NCBI RefSeq assembly: GCF_902374955.1
Contig: NZ_CABKRX010000081.1
Span: 1-19,936, forward strand
Length of the DNA stretch: 19,936 nucleotides
Reading direction: 5' to 3'
Source: Bacillus massilioanorexius
GTDB lineage: Bacteria > Bacillota > Bacilli > Bacillales > DSM-1321
Position numbers and translations under genes: made by a program. Under the pieces are notes generated by a model. It made no database searches, was not told where the DNA came from, and was given only the letters and a program-made list of their open reading frames with translations. This document shows, piece by piece, positions 7,154 to 14,474 of the stretch (the stretch's first letter is position 1; every line of letters starts with the position of its first letter).

Positions 7154-8185
7154 TTACGTAAAATACAGTATTTCTGCATCAGGGAAAAAATACTTAATAA
7201 AACTAGAAAGCGTTTCTTCTAAATCTGCCGCGTCCTCTTTTTGATAAATGTATTTTCCAATTCCATATTTTCCCCATTTATACTTTCTTTTTTCTTCGTC
7301 TAATTCTAATTTTGTTTTGGGATAATGCTTCTGAATCATTTTCTTTGCAGGTTTTGTAAAACGGTGCTGAATTAATTCAAAAGTTAAGTTGGAAATCTGA
7401 ATGCCATTTAATGATTCCTTCAAACGTTCAAACAATTCATAATAACCATCCTTCCAATCTTGATGCATATAGATTGGAGCTACAATAAAGCCTAAAGGAT
7501 ATCCAGCATTTGCCACCTTTTTAGCAGCTTCCAATCTCTGATAAAAATTCGATGTACCTGGTTCAAAATTTTTTATGACGTATCTAGAATTAACGCTAAA
7601 ACGAAAACGAGTGTGTCCATTATGCTTTGCATCGAGTAAATGGTCGACATGATGAAATTTTGTTACAAAACGTAATCTTCCAAATTCACGTGTCCCTATA
7701 AATTCAATGGCTTTCTTTAAGGAATGAGTTAAATGATCAATACCTACAATATCCGAAGTACATGCTGCCTCAAAACGCGTAATTTCAGGTTTTCGTTCAT
7801 TCATATATTGATCTGCTTGATCAAATATCTCTTCTAAATTGACATAAGTACGAATATAAGGCTTGCTACCGAGAGTGGTTTGTAAATAACAATAATGACA
7901 GTGCCCCATACAACCAGTAGCTAGTGGAATAGCATATTCTGCAGAAGGCTTTGATGTATCAAATTTCAACGTTCTCCTAACACCAACAACCAATGTTGAT
8001 TTAGCAGTTCGATATTTCTGTAAATCGGTTTCTCCAGGCAAATTTCGAATTTGATTATGAGATGTTGTTTCTTTCATTTCTATATTCATGCTTTCAAATT
8101 TTGCTTTTAATTCTCGACCAAGAGGATACTCAAGCGCTTGTGGTTCAATATAGACAAGTTGAGGGATAAAGGGTTTCAAAGTCAT
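7154..8185 (-). CDS. splB: Spore photoproduct lyase (radical SAM DNA repair enzyme)
   Basis: SplB reverses the 5-thyminyl-5,6-dihydrothymine lesion formed by UV in dormant spore DNA, acting at germination. The whole protein aligns by eye with B. subtilis SplB. With the ATG at 8185 it has 343 residues (342 in B. subtilis). The [4Fe-4S]-binding CxxxCxxC motif is present in GCMGHCHYC (Cys92, Cys96, Cys99). The H-atom donor cysteine is in ACTSD (Cys142). Conserved stretches include RFVTKFHHVDHLLDAKHNG and ELIQHRFTKPAK, and the end is EILYFT. The start is uncertain. GTG at 8188, ATG at 8185 and TTG at 8179 are all in frame, with only a weak GGGTG-type site nearby. No splA lies upstream and no good sigma-G promoter was found, unlike the B. 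subtilis splAB operon. Confidence 0.95.
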   Translation of the reverse strand: MTLKPFIPQLVYIEPQALEYPLGRELKAKFESMNIEMKETTSHNQIRNLPGETDLQKYRTAKSTLVVGVRRTLKFDTSKPSAEYAIPLATGCMGHCHYCYLQTTLGSKPYIRTYVNLEEIFDQADQYMNERKPEITRFEAACTSDIVGIDHLTHSLKKAIEFIGTREFGRLRFVTKFHHVDHLLDAKHNGHTRFRFSVNSRYVIKNFEPGTSNFYQRLEAAKKVANAGYPLGFIVAPIYMHQDWKDGYYELFERLKESLNGIQISNLTFELIQHRFTKPAKKMIQKHYPKTKLELDEEKRKYKWGKYGIGKYIYQKEDAADLEETLSSFIKYFFPDAEILYFT

Positions 8186-8344
8186 CACCCATTTCTTTTA
8201 AGATTTATTCTCCTCAACCATACGAGCCAACACTCAATAAAAAAGTTGGAAATTTTATTTCCGAATCCCTCTATTTGTTTCATTGAATGGACTAACTTAA
8301 GTGACTGCGTATATCATATTATGGTATTGAAGGTCGTTGCAGAA

Positions 8345-8373
8345 AAAAGAGCGTTCAATTTGAACGCTCTTTT
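8345..8373 (-). terminator. Terminator of nrdJ
   Basis: A near-perfect palindrome covers 8345-8373 (stem AGAGCGTTCAA with TTGAACGCTCT). On the minus strand it is followed by a run of T, 25 nt past the nrdJ stop codon. It separates nrdJ transcription from splB. A shorter T run on the other side might allow function in both directions. Confidence 0.9.
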
Positions 8374-8397
8374 CACCACCCATTATTTAATGTTTTT

Positions 8398-10956
8398 TTA
8401 TAAACCACATTTCAGCTGTGCTCCACAATTTGTACATGTGTTACAGCCACCCATTTCTTGAACCTCACCTTTTCGACATACTGGACAAGTATTCCCCACT
8501 TCTGAACCAATCGTCACCTTTGTAGAACGTAATTCATTGATCGTATCAACTAATACAACCTTTGCCTGATCATCTTCGAGTTCAAAAGATTGTTGTTCAA
8601 AATGATTTTCTTCTGCTTTAAGAGTTAGAACTTGAGAATCGCGACTGCCATCGACGTATACTGTACCACCTTTTGCACCGCCTTTATATAATCGCTCATA
8701 CACTTTTTCTACTTGTTCTACACTGTACCCTTTTGGTGCATTTACTGTTTTAGAGATCGAACTATCAATCCATCTTTGGATAATACATTGTACATCTGCA
8801 TGTGCTTCTGGCGATAATTCCATAGCTGAAATGAACCAGGATGGTAAATCATTAGGTTTTGCCTCTGGATTTTGTTGTAAATATTCCTGTACAATATCAG
8901 CTTTCACTTCAATGAACTTACCTAAACGGCCACTTCTGAAATACGTAAAGGAGAAGTATGGTTCAAGACCTGTAGAAACACCTACCATTGTACCTGTACT
9001 TCCTGTTGGAGCTACGGTTAATAAATGTGAATTACGTATTCCGTACTTTTTAATGTCAGATTTTATACTAGAAGGCATTTTCTTCATAAAACCAGTTGAA
9101 ACAAAATTTTCACGTAAGGTATTTGTTTCTTCATGATTTGGACCAACCAAGAAAGGAAAACTTCCTTTTTCTTTAGCTAGTTCAATTGAAGCCGCGTAAG
9201 CTGTAGTAGCAATTACCTCAAACACTTGATCAACTATCTGGTTTGCTTGTGCGCTTCCATAAGCTGCTTCGCAATAAATTAATAAATCGTGTAATCCCAT
9301 TACACCTAATCCTACACGACGTTCACCTAAAGCTTGCTTTTTATTTTCCTCAAGAAAATATGGTGTTGCATCAATAACATTGTCTTGCATACGAACACCA
9401 ACCTCTACCGTGCGTTTAAGCTTCGTATAATCAACTGTTTTCGTCTTTTTATTAACCATCATCGCTAAATTAATAGCAGCTAAATTACAAACAGAATATG
9501 GAGCTAAAGGTTGCTCTCCACATGGATTCGTTGCTACCACTTGTTGTCCATAAGCTTTCGCATTGGTCATATCATTCGCATTATCAATAAAGAAAATCCC
9601 AGGCTCTGCAGAATAAGTAGCACAAATATTGATTAAATTCCAAAGCTCTTTTGCTTTAATCGTACGGTATACTCTTACTTTATGTCCAAGCTTCTCCCAT
9701 GCTCTAACATCACCGACATTTTTCCATTCTTCATTATAAATGTCCATTTCTTCTTTGCTATAGTTCTCGACATCTGGAAATTTCAATTCATAATCACTAT
9801 CATTTTCAACAGCATCCATGAAATCCTTCGTTAAACAAACGGATATATTAGCACCTGTTAGAAATTCCGGGTTATGAACGCTGTATGTTCCACCTGTTAG
9901 AAGTTTTTCCTCTGCTTCACGAATATTTTGTTCATTAAATCCACCTAAACCTGGTATATTTTTATAGTTTACAACCCCTTGATACATTGTTCTTTCTTGT
10001 TCAGTTAAAGGTGTAAACTTTAGCTTTTCATTAGCATATTTTTTAATCGTTTCATCGTTTGTATTTTCCATTAAATATCGTAAGATACGTGGATTTTGCA
10101 TTTTAGAAATAATAAATTCGACAATATCAGGATGCCAATCAGCGAGCATAATCATTTGCGCACCACGTCTTGAACCACCTTGTTCAACTAAATGAGTCAG
10201 CTTAGCTATATCATCTAACCAAGATACTGAACCTGAAGATTTCCCATTCACACCCTTTGCTAGTGTATTTCTTGGACGTAGAGTTGATCCGTTCGTTCCT
10301 ACTCCACCTCCACGACTCATGATTTCCATAACTTGCTTTCTATGCTCAGATATCCCATCACGAGAATCTGCTACAAACGGCATAACATAGCAATTAAAAT
10401 ACGTTACATCTGTATTAGATCCTGCTCCGTACAATACTCTTCCAGCTGGTACGAAATTTAAACTAGATAACTCTTCATAAAATTTTTCAAACCATTCTTT
10501 GCGCTTCTCTTCAGTTGTTTCGACTGCAGCTAATCCCGTTGCATTTCTTTTAGCAATTTGCTCATAAAATATCTCAAGTGGCTTTTCCATAACATCTAAT
10601 GATCGATTGACGATACCTGATTCTATTTCTTCTGGCTTATCCAAAGCTCCTCTAAATTCGTCTTCAACCTGAACCCTAGCTTTCTTCTGTTGCCAGTCAA
10701 TGCTCACAATATGTCCTAAACCTCGTGCCGGGAATTTCGGATCTTCTTTTATTGTTAAAACAACAAAATCGCCCTCAGATAAAGTAATTTTTTCCGTATC
10801 TTTAAATGAATATCGATCGATCATAACAAGACGAGAGACTCCTTGATGAGTCAGCTTCATATCGGCTGTTATAGGATGAACTTGTGGAAATAGTTTGATA
10901 TCCTGATTTAACCTCTTGATATTTTGCTTCATGGTTTCTAAAATCGCAACAGACAT
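8398..10956 (-). CDS. nrdJ: Adenosylcobalamin-dependent (class II) ribonucleotide reductase
   Basis: NrdJ reduces ribonucleotides to deoxyribonucleotides with a radical generated from coenzyme B12, independently of oxygen. The protein has 852 residues from the ATG at 10956, which is supported by AAGGAG just upstream. The frame is open for 43 more codons but crosses the promoter region. Active-site residues match the family. The motif NPCGEQ gives Asn477, the thiyl-radical Cys479 and Glu481. Cys490 (SVCNLA) lies 11 residues on, as in the Lactobacillus enzyme, and pairs with Cys189 (YFNCY) as the redox couple. PTGSTG (about 650-655) is present. The C-terminal 30 residues hold six cysteines (824, 827, 838, 841, 844, 850) in a CxxC-CxxCxxC arrangement typical of the swinging thiol/zinc-ribbon tail. 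No ATP-cone domain is apparent. Two NrdR-like boxes precede the gene. Confidence 0.96.
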   Translation of the reverse strand: MSVAILETMKQNIKRLNQDIKLFPQVHPITADMKLTHQGVSRLVMIDRYSFKDTEKITLSEGDFVVLTIKEDPKFPARGLGHIVSIDWQQKKARVQVEDEFRGALDKPEEIESGIVNRSLDVMEKPLEIFYEQIAKRNATGLAAVETTEEKRKEWFEKFYEELSSLNFVPAGRVLYGAGSNTDVTYFNCYVMPFVADSRDGISEHRKQVMEIMSRGGGVGTNGSTLRPRNTLAKGVNGKSSGSVSWLDDIAKLTHLVEQGGSRRGAQMIMLADWHPDIVEFIISKMQNPRILRYLMENTNDETIKKYANEKLKFTPLTEQERTMYQGVVNYKNIPGLGGFNEQNIREAEEKLLTGGTYSVHNPEFLTGANISVCLTKDFMDAVENDSDYELKFPDVENYSKEEMDIYNEEWKNVGDVRAWEKLGHKVRVYRTIKAKELWNLINICATYSAEPGIFFIDNANDMTNAKAYGQQVVATNPCGEQPLAPYSVCNLAAINLAMMVNKKTKTVDYTKLKRTVEVGVRMQDNVIDATPYFLEENKKQALGERRVGLGVMGLHDLLIYCEAAYGSAQANQIVDQVFEVIATTAYAASIELAKEKGSFPFLVGPNHEETNTLRENFVSTGFMKKMPSSIKSDIKKYGIRNSHLLTVAPTGSTGTMVGVSTGLEPYFSFTYFRSGRLGKFIEVKADIVQEYLQQNPEAKPNDLPSWFISAMELSPEAHADVQCIIQRWIDSSISKTVNAPKGYSVEQVEKVYERLYKGGAKGGTVYVDGSRDSQVLTLKAEENHFEQQSFELEDDQAKVVLVDTINELRSTKVTIGSEVGNTCPVCRKGEVQEMGGCNTCTNCGAQLKCGL

Positions 10957-11052
10957 TGTTACCTCTCCTTTTTCACTACCATAAAATATATAATTACACA
11001 TAATTGCTGAGTTTATTAAAGTATAATTAAATTTATCACATTGTCTCTTTAA

Positions 11053-11068
11053 ATACAATATATTGAGT
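11053..11068 (-). promoter_or_regulatory. NrdR-box-like palindrome, promoter-distal
   Basis: The plus-strand sequence ATACAATATATTGAGT matches the NrdR consensus ACACTATATATAGTGT at 14 of 16 positions, counting A or T as equivalent at the two W positions. It starts exactly 32 bp from the second box, about three helical turns, which is the tandem spacing NrdR requires. It would lie just downstream of the predicted transcription start. Confidence 0.75.
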
Positions 11069-11084
11069 TCTCCATAATTATACA

Positions 11085-11100
11085 TATCAATATATAGTGT
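11085..11100 (-). promoter_or_regulatory. NrdR-box-like palindrome overlapping the nrdJ promoter
   Basis: The plus-strand sequence TATCAATATATAGTGT matches the NrdR consensus at 13 of 16 positions, including the whole TATATAGTGT half. It contains the candidate -10 element. NrdR is an ATP/dATP-sensing repressor of ribonucleotide reductase genes found in most bacteria. The box predicts dATP-responsive repression of nrdJ. Confidence 0.78.
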
Positions 11101-11120
11101 TTTTGTAGAAATAAAAACAA
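11091..11120 (-). promoter_or_regulatory. Candidate sigma-A promoter of nrdJ
   Basis: On the minus strand TTGTTT (11115-11120), an 18-nt spacer and TATATA (11091-11096) form a plausible promoter. The -10 lies within the upstream NrdR-like box, the usual arrangement for repression. Other AT-rich hexamers nearby could serve, including one inside the leader (TTGTAT with ATAAAT), so the exact start is open. Confidence 0.4.
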
Positions 11121-11143
11121 TTTTGTCAAACGTGAAAAAGGTC

Positions 11144-11189
11144 GAAAAAACGAGATAAGTATAGAATTTTTATCATTTTTCGTTTTTTC
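11144..11189. other. Imperfect AT-rich hairpin upstream of nrdJ
   Basis: GAAAAAACGA and GATAA on the left (11144-11158) pair with TTATC (11170-11174) and TCGTTTTTTC (11180-11189). This gives about 15 bp interrupted by a 5-nt bulge (11175-11179). It lies just upstream of the candidate nrdJ promoter in a tract that is mostly A and T. It may be an A-tract/UP-type region rather than an RNA structure. Confidence 0.35.
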
Positions 11190-11337
11190 TAACTTTATTT
11201 CAAAATTTTTTAGAGTTGCATTTTTTTATTTTAAGACGAACCCTTTACTTTATTGGATTATTCCTTTTTCACAAAAAATGAAATAAAAAATATTTTTCTT
11301 TACTTTTTGCAATTTGGTGACATTGAACAATAAAAGC

Positions 11338-11458
11338 ATTAGCGCTTGATTACCCCCGGCCAAACATAAGACAAGCTGGCTAGAAGGTTGCTCTTTGAGC
11401 TTCTGACGGATTGGCTCATGACCTCGAGGGCTTAGGTGAAGGAGCTAGACTTCAACAT
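11338..11458 (-). repeat. Degenerate Bacillaceae-type intergenic repeat, about 120 bp
   Basis: On the minus strand this block reads, in order, GTCTAGCTCCTTCACCTAAG, CCCTCGAGG, AGCCAATCCGTC, AACCTTCTAGCCAGCTTGTC, TTATGTTTGGCCGGGGGT and AATCAAGCGCT. From memory this resembles a dispersed repeat of Bacillus chromosomes (CTAGCTCCAGCGCCTAGCCCCTCGAG ... AGCTTGTC ... CGGGGGTGA ... CAAGCGCTTGCGC type). It is clearly GC-richer than the flanking DNA and sits between the terminated lipM and nrdJ units. No open frame is present, and its function is unknown. Confidence 0.6.
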
Positions 11459-11509
11459 TTTCTAAAGCAAACGATCCATAGGTCAAAATTTTATCATTTC
11501 CTAAACAAC

Positions 11510-11540
11510 AAAAAAGCGATGACGGATAACCGTTCATCGC
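11510..11540 (-). terminator. Terminator of lipM, overlapping its stop codon
   Basis: The arms at 11530-11540 and 11516-11525 form a 10-bp GC-rich stem with one bulged base and a 4-nt loop. On the minus strand six T follow directly. The TGA stop codon of lipM lies inside the first arm, so coding sequence and terminator share bases. Confidence 0.9.
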
Positions 11541-12370
11541 ATAAAATTCCATTCGTCACTTTCATATTTTTCTTTACTTAATTTTAGTATATCATTTTGT
11601 TGACCTTCTGAAAGCTGATAATCTTGTAACGTAACACCCAAACCTTCTGAAAATCCTTTTTTAAAGGCTACTTTTGCTTCTTCAAGAGTAATGATTCGAT
11701 CAGAAAGATCGTTAATCGCTACTGCTTTGTTTTTAAAGCTTTCAAACATTCTTTCTTTCAAACGTTCATTTTTAAATAGAAATAAATCAAATAGTTTTTC
11801 ACTTTCTAAATCTAGCAAAATCGAGCCATGTTGCAATATGACACCTTTTTGCCTTGTTTGAGCACTTCCCGCTACCTTTCTACCTTCAACAACTAACTCA
11901 TACCAACTTGGTGCATCGAAACAAATCGAAGATTTAGGATCTTTCAGTTTATTTCTATCTTCTTCTGTTTCAGGTACAGCAAAGTATGCATTAAAATCGA
12001 GGTTTTGAAATCCCTTTAATATCCCTTCAGAAATAACACGATATGCTTCAGTTACATTCTTCGGCATGTTTTTATGATCTTCCGTAACTATAACACTATA
12101 AGTTAGCTCATGCTCATGTAAGACAGCTCTGCCTCCAGTAGCTCTACGGACAAATCCTAATCCTGATTCTTTTACTTTATGTATATTTATTTCCTTTTCA
12201 GCTTTTTGGAAGTAACCAATTGAGAGTGTAGCAGGATTCCATCCATAAAATCGAATAACAGGTGGAATTTTCCCCTCACTATGCCATTGTAAAAGCATCT
12301 CATCCATTGCCATATTATAACCTGGTGAACAATTGCCAGAATCAATAAACGCCCAAGTCTCTTGCACCAT
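11534..12370 (-). CDS. lipM: Octanoyl-[acyl-carrier]:[GcvH] octanoyltransferase LipM
   Basis: LipM transfers octanoate from acyl carrier protein to the lipoyl-domain lysine of GcvH, the first step of protein lipoylation in Bacillus. LipA and LipL complete the pathway. The protein has 278 residues, the same as I recall for B. subtilis LipM. The biotin/lipoate ligase-fold motif RRATGGRAVLHEHELTYS (75-92) is present. The catalytic cysteine falls at residue 150 in SSICFDAPSWYEL, the number reported for B. subtilis. The lysine in GRKVAGSAQTRQ is also conserved. The ATG at 12370 follows a GGGTGG site 9 nt upstream. The gene lies beside the glycine cleavage operon, whose H protein is its substrate. 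A candidate promoter at 12405-12433 and a terminator at its end suggest transcription as a single gene. Confidence 0.94.
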   Translation of the reverse strand: MVQETWAFIDSGNCSPGYNMAMDEMLLQWHSEGKIPPVIRFYGWNPATLSIGYFQKAEKEINIHKVKESGLGFVRRATGGRAVLHEHELTYSVIVTEDHKNMPKNVTEAYRVISEGILKGFQNLDFNAYFAVPETEEDRNKLKDPKSSICFDAPSWYELVVEGRKVAGSAQTRQKGVILQHGSILLDLESEKLFDLFLFKNERLKERMFESFKNKAVAINDLSDRIITLEEAKVAFKKGFSEGLGVTLQDYQLSEGQQNDILKLSKEKYESDEWNFMR

Positions 12371-12404
12371 ATTTGTAAACCACCCTTATCAAATAATCTT
12401 TATA

Positions 12405-12433
12405 AGAATAACAAAAAAGTATATGTTAGACAA
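12405..12433 (-). promoter_or_regulatory. Candidate sigma-A promoter of lipM
   Basis: On the minus strand TTGTCT (12428-12433) is separated by 17 nt from TATTCT (12405-12410), each matching four of six consensus bases. This gives a leader of about 25-30 nt. A second option, TTGTTA with TGATAA, overlaps it slightly downstream. Confidence 0.42.
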
Positions 12434-12469
12434 AGAATTGTTTTTAAATCAACGGATTGTGAAATTTCT

Positions 12470-12498
12470 TTGATATTATATGAAGACAATATTATAAT
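12470..12498 (+). promoter_or_regulatory. Sigma-A promoter of yqhL
   Basis: TTGATA (12470-12475), a 17-nt spacer and a perfect TATAAT (12493-12498) match the housekeeping consensus at 11 of 12 positions. The predicted transcription start is near 12505. This places the in-frame ATG at 12504 at or before the 5' end of the mRNA and supports the later TTG start. Confidence 0.82.
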
Positions 12499-12527
12499 AA
12501 ATAATGATTGTATCGTTTTTTAGGGTG

Positions 12528-12545
12528 AGAGGAGTTTTAATATTG
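12528..12545 (+). promoter_or_regulatory. Ribosome binding site and TTG start of yqhL
   Basis: AGAGGAG (12528-12534) is followed after 8 nt by TTG (12543-12545). No such site precedes the in-frame ATG at 12504. The pair decides the start of yqhL. Confidence 0.8.
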
Positions 12546-12920
12546 CTAGGATATTTACTTGTACTATTAGTAGCTATTATTGTGTACACTCTTTATAATT
12601 TGTGGGCGACAAAAAGAGCTGTAAAAACGTTAACTCAAGAAGAATTTATTGAAGGATACCGTAAGGCTCAACTAATCGATGTTCGCGAACCAAATGAATT
12701 TGAAGGTGGACACATCCTTGGGGCAAGAAACATTCCAATGTCTCAAATGAAAACACGTTTAAAAGAAATACGTCCAGATAAACCTGTATATTTATACTGC
12801 CAAAGTGGACTTCGTAGTGGTCGTGCTGCTCAACTGCTTTATAAAAAGGGCTATAGACAACTATTCCATTTAAAAGGCGGATTTAAACAATGGACTGGTA
12901 AAATTAAAAGAAAACAATAA
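12543..12920 (+). CDS. yqhL: Membrane-anchored single-domain rhodanese, YqhL-like
   Basis: This is a predicted sulfurtransferase with one N-terminal membrane anchor (about residues 3-22) and one rhodanese domain (about 28-120). The active-site loop is YCQSGLRSGRA, with the persulfide-forming cysteine at residue 86. The CxxGxR loop form is the one typical of rhodaneses that carry sulfane sulfur. The upstream conserved segment LIDVREPNEFEGGHI is intact. From the TTG start the protein has 125 residues, close to the 126 I recall for B. subtilis. The physiological acceptor is unknown. The gene is transcribed alone from a strong promoter, divergently from lipM, and converges on gcvPB at a shared terminator. 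Confidence 0.9.
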   Translation: MLGYLLVLLVAIIVYTLYNLWATKRAVKTLTQEEFIEGYRKAQLIDVREPNEFEGGHILGARNIPMSQMKTRLKEIRPDKPVYLYCQSGLRSGRAAQLLYKKGYRQLFHLKGGFKQWTGKIKRKQ

Positions 12921-12933
12921 TTTACAATTATAC

Positions 12934-12975
12934 AAGGAAGGGCTGTCACCTAATGGGACAGCCCTTCCTTATATT
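12934..12975. terminator. Bidirectional terminator between yqhL and gcvPB
   Basis: A perfect 14-bp GC-rich inverted repeat (12934-12947 and 12957-12970) is followed by TTATATTTT on the plus strand. On the minus strand it follows the gcvPB stop codon, though the trailing T run there is poor. It lies between two convergent genes and probably serves both. Confidence 0.88.
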
Positions 12976-13010
12976 TTCGAGGCATGATTTGTTCTCATCA
13001 GTCTCGTTTT

Positions 13011-14474
13011 CTATTTTTCCTTCGTATATCTAAGAATAGGCTTACGAGCTGCCATTGTTTCATCCAATCGTTTAATAACAGTCGTGTGAGGTGCCTCCAA
13101 TACAATATCTGGAGTTTCTTCTGCTTCTTTAGCAATTTGTATCATTGTATTAATAAATCCATCTAACGTTTCCTTACTTTCTGTTTCAGTAGGCTCAATC
13201 ATCATACATTCCTCTACATTCAACGGGAAATAAGTAGTCGGTGGATGATATCCAAAATCAAGCAGTCGTTTTGCGATATCTAAAGTACGAACACCTAATT
13301 TCTTTTGACGTCTGCCACTAAGAACGAATTCATGCTTACAATGACGATCATATGGTAAATCAAAATAAGGTGCTAATTTTCTCATCATATAGTTCGCATT
13401 TAATACAGCATATTCCGTTACGGCTTTTAACCCATCTGGCCCCATAGAACGAATATACGTATAGGCACGAACATTTATACCAAAGTTACCGTAAAACGGT
13501 TTAACACGTCCAATAGAAAGTGGACGATTATAGTCCAAGTTATATAAATCATTTTCTTTAACAATAACTGGGGCAGGAAGGAATGGAATTAACTCTTTCT
13601 TCACACCAACAGGACCTGACCCAGGACCCCCACCACCATGAGGACCTGTAAACGTTTTGTGTAAATTTAAATGTACAACGTCAAAGCCCATATCTCCTGG
13701 ACGAGCTTTAGATAATACAGCATTCAAATTCGCTCCATCATAATACAGCTTTCCACCTGCATCATGAACGATTTCTGCCATTTCTAAAATATGCTCTTCA
13801 AATAAACCAAGCGTATTTGGATTTGTAAGCATCAAGGCTGCTGTATCCTTACCAACCACTCGTCTTAAATCTTCAAGATCGACCAACCCTTGGTCATTCG
13901 ATTTAACTGTCACTGTTTCAAAACCTGCCACCGTAGCAGAAGCAGGGTTAGTTCCATGAGCTGAATCTGGTACAATAACTTTTGTACGCTCTGTATCACC
14001 GTTTTGCTCATGATAGGCACGAATCATCATTAATCCTGTCCATTCACCATGAGCACCGGCAGCAGGCTGTAAAGTCACTTCATCCATTCCCGTAATCTCT
14101 TTCAATGACTCTTGAAGATCGAATAACAGCTCTAACGCACCTTGAACAGTTTCCACATCTTGTAATGGATGAATATGAGCAAAGCCATTAAATCGGGCCA
14201 CATTTTCATTTATCTTTGGATTATATTTCATTGTACAAGATCCTAACGGATAAAAACCTGAATCAACACCATGATTTCTTTTGGATAAGGCAGTATAGTG
14301 ACGCATAATATCAAGTTCAGAAACTTCAGGTAGGTCGGCTGCTTCATTACGAATGAACTCAGATGGAATAAGCTCTTCAATGTTTACTGCCTCAACGTCC
14401 ATCTCTGGCAAGCTATAACCAATACGTCCTTCTGTGCTACATTCAAATATTAATGGTTGATTTTGCTTATTCAT
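13011..14474 (-). CDS. gcvPB: Glycine dehydrogenase (decarboxylating) subunit 2
   Basis: This is the PLP-binding half of the split P protein. It decarboxylates glycine and passes the aminomethyl group to lipoyl-GcvH. The protein has 487 residues (about 488 in B. subtilis). The PLP lysine is Lys273 in LNLHKTFTGPHGGGGPGSGP, followed by the family's glycine-rich loop. Conserved segments QPAAGAHGEWTGL and DSAHGTNPAS are intact. The start at 14474 has GGGGGA upstream and overlaps the gcvPA stop codon by 8 nt, so the two subunits are translationally coupled, as expected for an alpha2beta2 enzyme. An upstream in-frame ATG at 14543 would overlap gcvPA by more than 70 nt and is unlikely. It is the last gene of the riboswitch-controlled operon. 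Confidence 0.97.
   Translation of the reverse strand: MNKQNQPLIFECSTEGRIGYSLPEMDVEAVNIEELIPSEFIRNEAADLPEVSELDIMRHYTALSKRNHGVDSGFYPLGSCTMKYNPKINENVARFNGFAHIHPLQDVETVQGALELLFDLQESLKEITGMDEVTLQPAAGAHGEWTGLMMIRAYHEQNGDTERTKVIVPDSAHGTNPASATVAGFETVTVKSNDQGLVDLEDLRRVVGKDTAALMLTNPNTLGLFEEHILEMAEIVHDAGGKLYYDGANLNAVLSKARPGDMGFDVVHLNLHKTFTGPHGGGGPGSGPVGVKKELIPFLPAPVIVKENDLYNLDYNRPLSIGRVKPFYGNFGINVRAYTYIRSMGPDGLKAVTEYAVLNANYMMRKLAPYFDLPYDRHCKHEFVLSGRRQKKLGVRTLDIAKRLLDFGYHPPTTYFPLNVEECMMIEPTETESKETLDGFINTMIQIAKEAEETPDIVLEAPHTTVIKRLDETMAARKPILRYTKEK

Larger units (their letters stand above)
10957..11533. other. Long intergenic region upstream of nrdJ
   Basis: These 577 bases hold no credible gene. From nrdJ outward they contain a leader of about 115-130 nt, two NrdR-like boxes with a candidate promoter, a very AT-rich tract (about 11101-11335) with an imperfect hairpin, a degenerate intergenic repeat (about 11338-11458) and the lipM terminator. 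I looked for the conserved core of a cobalamin riboswitch and did not see one. Confidence 0.75.

Noticed and set aside
8138..8461. Plus-strand open frame of 107 codons across splB, the nrdJ terminator and nrdJ
   Set aside because: It runs through a terminator hairpin and two conserved genes on the other strand and has no support.
8398..11085. Longer nrdJ frame with 43 extra N-terminal codons
   Set aside because: The extension overlaps the candidate NrdR box and leader, has no ribosome site, and is not needed for the family length. The ATG at 10956 has a clear AAGGAG.
10957..11340. Cobalamin riboswitch upstream of the B12-dependent nrdJ
   Set aside because: I looked for the conserved B12-box and core of the cobalamin riboswitch on the minus strand and saw none. 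The tract is mostly A/T runs.
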